This document shows, in pieces, positions 17,398-25,272 of a DNA stretch of 64,000 nucleotides; positions within the stretch are counted from its first letter, which is position 1, and every line of letters starts with the position of its first letter. The notes under the pieces were generated by a model. That model ran no database searches. It saw only the letters and a program-made list of their open reading frames with translations, and was not told the origin of the DNA. Source of the stretch: UBA1046 sp012511325. GTDB taxonomy: Bacteria; Bacillota; Clostridia; Saccharofermentanales; DTU023. The stretch lies in the NCBI GenBank assembly GCA_050951925.1, contig JBMNJZ010000001.1, positions 248,001 through 312,000 on the forward strand. Direction: 5' to 3'. A program made the translations under genes and the position numbers.

Positions 17398-18624
17398 CTA
17401 TTCTTTCAGCTTAGCAGCATATTCCGCAGAGAAATGCCTTAATGTACTTGTGACAGGCGCCGTGGCAGTCTGTCCCAAGCCGCAGAGGGAAGCGGTGGAC
17501 ATCACGCGCGCTAACTTGGTGATAAGATCCAAGTCGGAGGCCTCGCCCTGCCCGGAGTTAACTTTTTCTACCAGCTCACGCATCCGCATAGTGCCCTCGC
17601 GGCAGGGTGTGCATTTGCCACAGGACTCATGCTCGAAGAATTTGGTTATCTGGAGATTGACATCTACCAGATCTCTGCTCTCGTCCAAGACAAAGACGGC
17701 ACCGGAACCGAGTGTGGCGCCAATCACTGACATCTTGGTGCAGCCAATTGTGGTATCCAGTTGACTTTCAGGAATAAAGGTGCCGGAAGTGCCGCCCACC
17801 TGGATTGCCTTGAGCTTTTTGTCTCCGCGCATTCCGCCGCCCAGTTCAAAAACTACTTCTCTCAGTGTGACATTGGTTGGCACTTCAAAGAAATCGCGGT
17901 TCTTGACATCACCGGACAAGGTCAGGATCTTGGTACCGGGGAATTCCGGATCACCTATTGAGCTGAACCAGTCCGCTCCCTTGAGAACAATCTCGGGAAT
18001 AACAGCCAGCGTTTCTACATTGTTTACGATAGTGGGCTTGCCCCAAAATCCGGAGACCGGCGGATAAGGCGGCTTAAAACGCGGCTCTCCTCTCTTGCCC
18101 TCCAGAGATTCGATCAAAGCAGTTTCTTCACCACAGACATAAGCGCCCGCTCCGACATGTACAGACAGCTTGAAGTTGCCCAGCAATTCTTTGGTTTCGG
18201 CCTGGTCAACTGCCTGTCGCAGCAGTCCCGTCAACTGAGGATATTCGCCTCGAAGATAGATAATACCTTCGGTAGCGCCTACGGCATAGGCCGCAATGGC
18301 CATGCCCTCAATCAATGTGTGAGGATCATTTTTCATGATCAGCCTATCCTTATAGGTTCCCGGTTCACCCTCATCAGCATTGCAGATAACATACTTTTGA
18401 TCGGCTTCGACATTATAGGCAAAAGACCATTTCTGCCCGCAGTTAAAGGAAGCGCCTCCTCTTCCCCTGAGATTTGATTTTTTCACCTGGTCGATCAGTT
18501 CCGCCCTGTCCATGGTCAAAGCTTTTTTCAGTGCTTCATAACCGCCCCGGGAAATATAATCTTCGATCTGATTGGGATCGATTTTTCCATAGTTGCGTAA
18601 TGCAATCCGCATTTCTACAGCCAT
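17398..18624 (-). CDS. hydB: Hydrogenase NADH-oxidising subunit (NuoF-like)
   Basis: NuoF-family flavoprotein of 408 residues that binds FMN and NAD(H) and links NADH to HydA. It shows GRGGASFNCGQKWSF, the NADH/FMN loop NADEGEPGTYKDR, GAYVCGEETALIESLEG and the C-terminal [4Fe-4S] site SCGKCTPCREG with its fourth Cys in SLCGLGQ. The ATG at 18624 is preceded by AAAGGAG. It is short: the N-terminal thioredoxin-like [2Fe-2S] part and the C-terminal two-[4Fe-4S] ferredoxin part of well-known electron-bifurcating HydB proteins are both absent. Confidence 0.95.
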   Translation of the reverse strand: MAVEMRIALRNYGKIDPNQIEDYISRGGYEALKKALTMDRAELIDQVKKSNLRGRGGASFNCGQKWSFAYNVEADQKYVICNADEGEPGTYKDRLIMKNDPHTLIEGMAIAAYAVGATEGIIYLRGEYPQLTGLLRQAVDQAETKELLGNFKLSVHVGAGAYVCGEETALIESLEGKRGEPRFKPPYPPVSGFWGKPTIVNNVETLAVIPEIVLKGADWFSSIGDPEFPGTKILTLSGDVKNRDFFEVPTNVTLREVVFELGGGMRGDKKLKAIQVGGTSGTFIPESQLDTTIGCTKMSVIGATLGSGAVFVLDESRDLVDVNLQITKFFEHESCGKCTPCREGTMRMRELVEKVNSGQGEASDLDLITKLARVMSTASLCGLGQTATAPVTSTLRHFSAEYAAKLKE

Positions 18625-18677
18625 AATTGCTCCTTTCAATTACTGTCTGATAGCCTCAAGGCACCAACACAGTATGC

Positions 18678-19121
18678 TTATCTGTATTCAGCTAAAATAG
18701 CGGGAACAGAAGTGGGCGTTACGTTCAGATAGGGTTTCCTGTTGATAGTCAGCACCGGGGTAGCCTGGCATTGGCCAACACATTGGGCAAACTCCAGAGC
18801 AAAGTTTCCGTCCGGAGTGCTTTCGCCCATCTTAATTCCGAGTTCTTTCTCCAACGCTGCAACTACATCAGCAGCCCCATCAATGTGGCAGGGGGCACTC
18901 TCACAGATCCGAATCACATTCTTGCCACGTTTCCTGATAGAAAACATGGAGTAAAAAGTTGCCACACCAAAGGCTTCTGCTGCAGGTACACCAAAACAAT
19001 CTGCTGCTGCAATTATCGCTTCTTCCGGCAAATAAGAACATTCATCCTGGATTGCGTGGAAAGCTTCGAGCAAATTGCTGGGAGAATCTGCATAGTCCTG
19101 AAGGATTTCTTTATAATCCAT
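18678..19121 (-). CDS. hydC: Hydrogenase NuoE-like [2Fe-2S] subunit
   Basis: Thioredoxin-fold [2Fe-2S] subunit of 147 residues. The four ligands are seen as CESAPC and CVGQC, the NuoE pattern. The start at 19121 is fixed by AAAGGAGG seven bases upstream. It is the first gene of the operon, and hydB follows after 53 bases. It completes the HydABC heterotrimer. Confidence 0.95.
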   Translation of the reverse strand: MDYKEILQDYADSPSNLLEAFHAIQDECSYLPEEAIIAAADCFGVPAAEAFGVATFYSMFSIRKRGKNVIRICESAPCHIDGAADVVAALEKELGIKMGESTPDGNFALEFAQCVGQCQATPVLTINRKPYLNVTPTSVPAILAEYR

Positions 19122-19202
19122 ATTCAAACCTCCTTTCATATCTATCGGCAATAAATTTTGATAATAAATACGACAATATAATATTTACACGCACTCTCAT
19201 CG

Positions 19203-19270
19203 ATTATAACCTGTGCAATAGACAATGATAATTGTTTAATTTGCAGAATTAAATTGTCATTTTGTCTTAT
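19203..19270 (-). promoter_or_regulatory. hydCBA promoter with overlapping dyad
   Basis: Read leftward, TTATCA (19226-19231) and TATAAT (19203-19208) are 17 bases apart, about 75 bases before hydC. Overlapping and just upstream is a dyad: TTTAATT (19235-19241) and AATTAAA (19247-19253), extended by imperfect outer arms around AGACAA and TTGTCT. The shape recalls redox-regulator (Rex-like) sites, but the Rex consensus is not matched well. Confidence 0.45.
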
Positions 19271-19401
19271 AATTGGCAGATTTACGGTTTTTATTGTTGA
19301 GTATGGTAGCCGCTGCAATACACGAATTAAATGTTGATTTTCAGTCCCGGCTGCGGACTACTGGGCAATAACGGATAGAAAGGAAATAATTAGTCGTATA
19401 C

Positions 19402-19426
19402 TAAAAAGCCGGGAGGATATCCCGGC
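19402..19426 (-). terminator. Terminator of the antiporter gene
   Basis: On the minus strand a 7-bp stem (GCCGGGA with TCCCGGC, 5-nt loop) is followed by T5. It lies about 105 bases after the leftward antiporter gene ends. Confidence 0.75.
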
Positions 19427-19532
19427 ATAAATATCATGTTCGGCGGTAATTCAAATGACTGTTATTCGTGCTGCCGGCCGGTTACGGCCAATCTCAATCA
19501 GTGACCCGTATTATCGGACCCAACGAAAGATA

Positions 19533-21137
19533 TTATTCCGTCAACCAGCTGGTTACGACCAGATCATCGCGCAGGATCCGGACATCTCCGGTAGGTATAA
19601 TTACTTCGTCCTCTCGCTTCAGCAGGATAATTCTTTCTTGAGCATGCAATTTGAGGTCTCTGATCAGGCGACCCTCAAAACGATCACCGACTTCCACGGT
19701 TTGCTCACTGAGAGTGATATGCTCGCTCTCATCGTCATAATGCAGAGCACTTAAGACCAGGCGGTCACCCTCCTCAATCACGGTCTTACCGCTGGGCAGA
19801 AATTGCTTCTTTCCCCGCTCAACAATGACGACCCTAATATCTCTGGGTAGAAAAATATCCTGAAGCCTCTGCTTAATCCAAGGGTGATCGGGATAGATAT
19901 CAGTAATTACGAAATGTACATTTCGCGCTTCTTCATAATCAGTAAAGGTTTTCAGGATATCGCCCTCAGGATCGTACATCCTTGTTTTGATCGCTACCAT
20001 AGGCATCAGGCCACCCTGGATAGCCAGCGACAGCAGTACCACCGTAAAAACAATATGAAATAGATCATATTGCAATTCAACTGCGCTGACAGCCACAATG
20101 GCGAACACGATACTGGCGGCTCCCCTGATTCCGGCCCAGGATATTACCAGCTTCTGAGGCAGTGAGGAGCTCCGCATCGGAAGCATCAGACCGAAAACAC
20201 TGACCGGCCTGGAGACCATGGTCATAAACAGCATGACCAGCAAAGCAGCCGGGAAAACCTCGACAATGCTGTGCAAGTCCGACAACAATCCTAAGACGAA
20301 GAAGATCAGGATCTGAGCCATCATATTGATACCGTCAAAAAAGGCTACAAGATCTCTTTTGGACTGGAATTCCTGATTGCCTAATACGATACCGATAATA
20401 TAGACACTCAAATAACCATTGCCGCTGAGCAATTCAGCCAGAGCATAACCGAGCAAGGCAATGGCGATTGTAAAAACCTCATTGCCGCCGCCCTTAAAGA
20501 AAATATTGCGGCGCAGGAGAATGACCAGGGCGTAGGAGATCAGTCCGCCCACGGCAACACCGACGGCAACCTGCAGGAAAAGCATCAACAGCGCCTCTCC
20601 GGGCTTGATGCCGCCCCGGATCAAAGCCAGGCAGACAATAGTTAAAATATAGGAGAAAGGGTCGTTGGAACCTGATTCCATCTCCAACAACGAGTCCGTA
20701 TTCTCTTTCAAGGAGAGTTTGCGTCGCCTGAGAATAGAAAAAACGGAAGCGGCATCCGTAGAACCTATTACGCTGCCTAAAAGCAAGGATTCAATCAGAG
20801 GGAAGCCCAATACATAGTGAACAAATATACCCGTGACAGCCGCAGTCAAAAAGACACCAAAAGAGGCCAGAATAAGTGCCTTGCCGGCTACCGGCTTCGC
20901 TGCCCGCCAACTGGTGCCGAAACCTCCGTAAAACATGATGAAGATCAAGGCGATGGAACAAACTATATTCGCCAGTTCGAAATTGTCAAAATCACTCATC
21001 AAGCCCGAACTGCCAATCGCCATACCGAAAACTATAAAGATAAATAGCATAGGAATACCGGATTTATCCGATACTTCGCTTAGCAGCACGCTGACCAATA
21101 CTACAACACCTATGAATATTAGCGCCTGAATCATCAT
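19533..21137 (-). CDS. CPA1-type potassium/proton antiporter
   Basis: Membrane antiporter of 534 residues of the NhaP2/CvrA type, which exchanges K+ or Na+ for H+. The first ~390 residues form about a dozen membrane helices with the family's core motifs (GSTDAASVFSILR, with the ion-binding Asp, and ESGSNDPFSY). The C-terminal ~140 residues are a soluble TrkA-C-like regulatory region (VIEEGDRLVLSALHYDDE). An AGGGGG site precedes the ATG. It is a single gene with its own terminator. Confidence 0.92.
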   Translation of the reverse strand: MMIQALIFIGVVVLVSVLLSEVSDKSGIPMLFIFIVFGMAIGSSGLMSDFDNFELANIVCSIALIFIMFYGGFGTSWRAAKPVAGKALILASFGVFLTAAVTGIFVHYVLGFPLIESLLLGSVIGSTDAASVFSILRRRKLSLKENTDSLLEMESGSNDPFSYILTIVCLALIRGGIKPGEALLMLFLQVAVGVAVGGLISYALVILLRRNIFFKGGGNEVFTIAIALLGYALAELLSGNGYLSVYIIGIVLGNQEFQSKRDLVAFFDGINMMAQILIFFVLGLLSDLHSIVEVFPAALLVMLFMTMVSRPVSVFGLMLPMRSSSLPQKLVISWAGIRGAASIVFAIVAVSAVELQYDLFHIVFTVVLLSLAIQGGLMPMVAIKTRMYDPEGDILKTFTDYEEARNVHFVITDIYPDHPWIKQRLQDIFLPRDIRVVIVERGKKQFLPSGKTVIEEGDRLVLSALHYDDESEHITLSEQTVEVGDRFEGRLIRDLKLHAQERIILLKREDEVIIPTGDVRILRDDLVVTSWLTE

Positions 21138-21278
21138 TTACAGTTTCCCCCTATACATTGCTCCGGACTGACTATATACGCCTTCGAAACATATTGATTA
21201 ATATATCATATTCAGGCTGCGCCTTGCCATTGCCTAAGCGAGCACCATTCATACAGATCAACAGACGGTAAAATCTCA

Positions 21279-21308
21279 TTGATTAATAATATTAATTTAT
21301 GGTACAAT
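21279..21308 (+). promoter_or_regulatory. Candidate promoter of the GGDEF gene
   Basis: TTGATT (21279-21284) and TACAAT (21303-21308) with 18-base spacing, about 115 bases upstream of the TTG start. The surrounding 285-base gap is AT-rich and holds no gene. Confidence 0.5.
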
Positions 21309-21422
21309 TCACAGGAATTTCTTGGCCTGCGCTAAAATTTATATTTTTCATATACTTAATTTTGACTGCTAAGAATAATTTTAAATTACAATCATCATTA
21401 TCTGATAGAGGGGATATACAGC

Positions 21423-23099
21423 TTGAGTCGTTTGAGAAAAATTAATGATGCCGGTTTTTTGATTTTGGCCATTATGATGTTTTTTTCAATATTTTTCTTC
21501 ACAAATGCTTTAGATATGCCTGATATATCTCTGGTAGATAAAGATGTTATTTCTTTTTCAGACGATTGGACATGGCAAAATAACGGATATCAGGAAAAGT
21601 TCCAGTTGCCTTATTATTTTGATGTGGACAAGTCAGAGCCCTTGGTAATAAGAAACACGATCCCTGATCACTTGCCGAACGGTGCAAAATTAGTTTTTAA
21701 ATCCTATATGCAGTCCGTCATAGCAAAGATTGACGGAGAAACAGTTTACACGGTAGGACATGATAGCGATAAATTTTTGGGCAAAGATTTTGCCAGTTTT
21801 TGGGCTGCTATAGATATTAATCCCGAACACAAAGGCAAGATAATCGAGCTTACTCTTTTTTCTAATTTGCCTTCGTCAAAAGGTTATGCTTCCGAGATAT
21901 TTATTACTTCCGGAACAGGCTTATTGGCTCATATATTTTCCGTAAAAGGTCTCTGGAATGTTTTATCCTTAGCCATTATTGTTTTGGGGTTTATACTGAT
22001 TATCAACTGTTTCCTGGCCAGAATCTATAAAGAAAGGCGTAGGGGTCTTCTTTTTTTGGGCATCACCGCCTTACTCATGGGCAGCTGGTTTTTAGGCGAT
22101 TCGGGCATACTTCAGTTTTTAACGAACAACACATATTATGTTACAAGAATTACATTCATCTCAACATTACTCAGCCCTATCTCTTTTGGCTTGTATTTGC
22201 GAGAATCCCTCTCAATGGAGAAAAAGAGATTTCTTGCCGATTTTTTCACACTATTACTCATTGTAAACGCGGCTATCTGTATGGTTCTTGAGTATCTCGA
22301 CATATTGAGTCTTCGGGATACAATCACGACATCGGCAGTGTTGATTGCAATCTTCTGCATTTATTATATGGCCGTTTTTCTCATAGAAGCATTTTATTAT
22401 AAGGATAAAAGAGCATCGAACGAAGTTAAAGCGATTTTTATTTATATGTTCTTTGGAACGGCAGAGATCATACATTTCTATTTAAATAAACAAAAAGGGG
22501 CATCTCATTTTATGCTGGTTGGAGCGACCATTTATATTATCATAGCATTATTCAATCAGCATAGGGACTATAGTGAAAGAAGAAAAATTAAAGAAGAAAA
22601 GGAATACTTTGAAAAGATCGCCTATACAGATGTGCTTACCGGAGGGTACAATCGTGCCAGATATGTCAGAGATTTGAAGAATATTGCCGACCCCAAAGGC
22701 TTTGCTATCATACAGGCAGATACCGACAGACTCAAATATATCAATGATTATTTCGGCCATTCTCATGGCGACTTGGCGATTATCGATACCTATAAAGTTT
22801 TGCACAAAAACTTTGCCAAAATCGGCGATACTTATCGGATCGGCGGAGATGAATTTTCGGTTATAGTTAGTAACGCTAATAGAGATGAAATTGACCGGAT
22901 TATAGAACAGGTCAAAAAGGATGTGGCCTTAATCGCTGAAGAGAGAGAATATGATTATTCCGTATCTTTCGGAGTCGTTAAGTATGATTCTTCTTTAGAT
23001 AAGGATATTAATGCGGCTATCGTCAGAGCAGACCATAAAATGTACGATGATAAAAAGAGACTGAGGAATACCGTACCTCAAAAAATGCCGGCTGTTTGA
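21423..23099 (+). CDS. Diguanylate cyclase with 7TM sensor
   Basis: Membrane-bound diguanylate cyclase of 558 residues that makes c-di-GMP from two GTP. It starts at TTG, with GAGGGG nine bases upstream. An N-terminal membrane helix and an extracytoplasmic sensory domain (~residues 35-180, of the 7TMR-DISM type) precede seven membrane helices (~185-385) and a GGDEF domain with intact active site RIGGDEF. The allosteric inhibition site (RxxD before GGDEF) is not obvious. It is more AT-rich than its neighbours and rich in Lys/Ile/Asn codons, which hints at transfer or low expression. No c-di-GMP effector is seen nearby. Confidence 0.92.
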   Translation: MSRLRKINDAGFLILAIMMFFSIFFFTNALDMPDISLVDKDVISFSDDWTWQNNGYQEKFQLPYYFDVDKSEPLVIRNTIPDHLPNGAKLVFKSYMQSVIAKIDGETVYTVGHDSDKFLGKDFASFWAAIDINPEHKGKIIELTLFSNLPSSKGYASEIFITSGTGLLAHIFSVKGLWNVLSLAIIVLGFILIINCFLARIYKERRRGLLFLGITALLMGSWFLGDSGILQFLTNNTYYVTRITFISTLLSPISFGLYLRESLSMEKKRFLADFFTLLLIVNAAICMVLEYLDILSLRDTITTSAVLIAIFCIYYMAVFLIEAFYYKDKRASNEVKAIFIYMFFGTAEIIHFYLNKQKGASHFMLVGATIYIIIALFNQHRDYSERRKIKEEKEYFEKIAYTDVLTGGYNRARYVRDLKNIADPKGFAIIQADTDRLKYINDYFGHSHGDLAIIDTYKVLHKNFAKIGDTYRIGGDEFSVIVSNANRDEIDRIIEQVKKDVALIAEEREYDYSVSFGVVKYDSSLDKDINAAIVRADHKMYDDKKRLRNTVPQKMPAV

Positions 23100-23196
23100 A
23101 GATCTGATCTGATGCTTTTCTTCTCTTGCCAAACAGGAAACTTCACATATCTTTAAAATCTATAAAAAGCTCCGCGCGGCACAAAAATTTTTAAAT

Positions 23197-23237
23197 AAAA
23201 ATGTCCGAAAACCCCTGTAATTAGGACGTTTTCGGAC
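23197..23237 (-). terminator. Terminator of tRNA-Ser(UGA)
   Basis: On the minus strand a 10-bp stem (GTCCGAAAAC with GTTTTCGGAC; 23203-23212 and 23228-23237) is followed by T5. It is nearly the same sequence as the terminator of the other tRNA-Ser gene, including the loop. Confidence 0.9.
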
Positions 23238-23243
23238 AAATTG

Positions 23244-23333
23244 TGGCGGAGAGTGAGGGATTTGAACCCTCGGAAGACGTACGCCTTCCCCGGTTTTCAA
23301 GACCGGTGCCTTCAGCCACTCGACCAACTCTCC
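23244..23333 (-). tRNA. tRNA-Ser (anticodon UGA)
   Basis: A class II tRNA on the minus strand: acceptor stem GGAGAGT with ACTCTCC, discriminator G, encoded CCA, long variable arm, and anticodon loop TCTTGAAAA giving UGA for UCA-type codons. It is transcribed leftward into its own terminator and reads opposite to the neighbouring genes. Confidence 0.96.
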
Positions 23334-23465
23334 ACAAGTGTGATGCCGGTAACTATTGCTAATCCGTGAATTAAAACAAAGCTAAGTGTAGGTCACTTTG
23401 CACTTAAGTTCCTGCACGGAAAGCCATGAGGACACGCAAATCATTTTAGCCCCCGGCCTCAACTA

Positions 23466-24158
23466 ATGTCAAACTTTGCAAAAGATATCATAGCGAAAAA
23501 AGCTGAGATATTGTATAGTCTGTTTATGACTAAGCATATCCGACCTTTGGGCTATAAGAATATCGCTCTGCCGATTACCTTTGCCGCCGTGGCCAGCAAT
23601 TTCATGGGGGTCTGGTTTGCTTTTCGCGGTTTTGTTGATGCCGCCATGGTCTGCCTGATTCTGGCCGGCATTTTCGATATGTTTGACGGGCCGGTCGCGC
23701 GCAAGCAAAAAAGGTCTCATGATGAGACTATGTTCGGTATTGAGCTGGATTCTCTGGCTGATGTGATCAACTTCGGCTTTGTGCCGGCACTTCTGGTATA
23801 TATGAGCGGTCTCCGGCGTTGGTTCTATGTTCCGTTCTTTTTTCTCTACATTCTGAGCGCCATTGTCCGACTGGCTTATTTCAATGTGATGGCAATCAAG
23901 AGGCTAAGTGACAATACGATCAGCCGCGATTTTGTCGGTCTGCCCGTCACCAGTTCCGCTGCCAGCTTCCCGGTGGCCTGGCTGATCGCACAGTGGCTGC
24001 CGCAGCCCGGGGGCAAAATCCTACTCTCCGCTGTCATGCTGATCTCGGCAATCCTCTTTGTTTCACCGATTCGTGTGCCGAAAATACGCAAGAAGCAATA
24101 CCCTATCGTGATTTTGCTCGGCATCATTCTGGTCATTATCTACGCTTTAAGGATCTGA
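23466..24158 (+). CDS. pssA: CDP-diacylglycerol-serine O-phosphatidyltransferase
   Basis: CDP-alcohol phosphatidyltransferase that joins CDP-diacylglycerol and serine to make phosphatidylserine in the membrane. The family signature D-G-x2-A-R-x8-G-x3-D-x3-D is complete in FDGPVARK followed by GIELDSLAD, and there are about seven hydrophobic segments. The ATG at 23526 (MTKHIRPLGYKN) fits the usual N-terminus better than the ATG at 23466, but neither has a clear ribosome binding site, so the longer form is given. It is directly upstream of psd, the next enzyme of the pathway. Confidence 0.92.
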   Translation: MSNFAKDIIAKKAEILYSLFMTKHIRPLGYKNIALPITFAAVASNFMGVWFAFRGFVDAAMVCLILAGIFDMFDGPVARKQKRSHDETMFGIELDSLADVINFGFVPALLVYMSGLRRWFYVPFFFLYILSAIVRLAYFNVMAIKRLSDNTISRDFVGLPVTSSAASFPVAWLIAQWLPQPGGKILLSAVMLISAILFVSPIRVPKIRKKQYPIVILLGIILVIIYALRI

Positions 24159-24181
24159 CTCGGATCAATAGGATCAGCGCC

Positions 24182-25159
24182 ATGTCTGCAATAACTGACC
24201 GGGAAAAGAATGTTCAGGCCGCTTGGTCAAGACGGCTTTATCAGACAAAGACAGGGCGCTTTTTCCTGCGGGCTGTATTCCTGCGCCGCTGGTTCTCACA
24301 ATTGGGAGCGCTGTACTTCGACAGCGCCTGGTCCCGACGCAGAATCAGGCGCTTCATCACGGAATACGGTATTGATCTGACGAAATATGAACCCGCCCGC
24401 TATCGCTCTTTCAATGATTTCTTCATTCGCAAACTGAAATCCGGCCAACGCCCTTTCGAGTCCGAACCTGCTGCCGTGATAAGTCCGGCAGACGGTCTGT
24501 TATCGGCGGTGCGCCTAACCGGGGACGCTACTTTCCTGGTCAAAGGACAATCTTATTCAGTCGCTACTCTACTAGGTGCTGTCGATGGAAAAGCTAATCC
24601 TGCCCAGCACATCCCTACTTCTGATTCGGGTGCTGCCAAGTCCGATCAAAACAAAAAAAAGCCCGCTGCCGGAACCGCAACTAAACTTGCCGAGAAGACA
24701 GAACGACTGCAGATTGCGCAGAAATTCGCCAACGGTCTGGCTCTGATTATCCGCCTACGGGTCCAGGATTATCATCGTTACATATATATGGATAGCGGAA
24801 CTGCCGGACAGCCCCACCGCATCGCTGGCAAATATCACACAGTTGCTCCGATCGGACTGGAACATACGGCGGTCTGGCAGGAAAATTCCCGCGAATGGCA
24901 AAGCCTCTGCTATGACAATATCGGGGAGATTATTCAGGTTGAGGTCGGAGCCATGCTGGTCGGTCGGATTGTCAACCATGCCGCAAGCACATTTGCCAGA
25001 GGTGACGAGAAAGGCTATTTCTGCTTTGGTGGTTCGACAATAGTTCTGCTGACTCAGGCGGGACAGCTGCAACTGAATCCGGAATTCGAGTCCTGCTTTG
25101 AAGAAGAAATACCTGTCCTGCAAGGCGAAACTATCGGGCGCGCCCAGCGTAGTCCGTAA
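24182..25159 (+). CDS. psd: Phosphatidylserine decarboxylase
   Basis: Converts phosphatidylserine to phosphatidylethanolamine; 325 residues. It has the family's RSFNDFFIRKLKSGQRP and SPADG near the N-terminal half, the catalytic HxxHR-like region (QDYHRYIYMDSG), and the self-cleavage site FGGSTIVLL, whose Ser becomes the pyruvoyl group. About 40 hydrophilic residues rich in Lys, Ala, Thr and Asp (from SDSGAAKSDQNKKK) interrupt the conserved core between the LLGA and FANG segments. The start at 24182 lies 23 bases after pssA stops. Confidence 0.94.
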   Translation: MSAITDREKNVQAAWSRRLYQTKTGRFFLRAVFLRRWFSQLGALYFDSAWSRRRIRRFITEYGIDLTKYEPARYRSFNDFFIRKLKSGQRPFESEPAAVISPADGLLSAVRLTGDATFLVKGQSYSVATLLGAVDGKANPAQHIPTSDSGAAKSDQNKKKPAAGTATKLAEKTERLQIAQKFANGLALIIRLRVQDYHRYIYMDSGTAGQPHRIAGKYHTVAPIGLEHTAVWQENSREWQSLCYDNIGEIIQVEVGAMLVGRIVNHAASTFARGDEKGYFCFGGSTIVLLTQAGQLQLNPEFESCFEEEIPVLQGETIGRAQRSP

Positions 25160-25272
25160 TCTGCCGCTCACCGCTTATAGTCGAAACCCAGATTATACCT
25201 GCGAGAAATTTTGCCGAAGACGCCAACAGGTCGTTTTCAACACAGAATATGGCAATACCTAAGCCGGGGACT

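Noticed and set aside
19220..19270. Calling the hydC upstream dyad a Rex operator
   Set aside because: Arms only partly resemble the Rex consensus; kept as an unnamed dyad.
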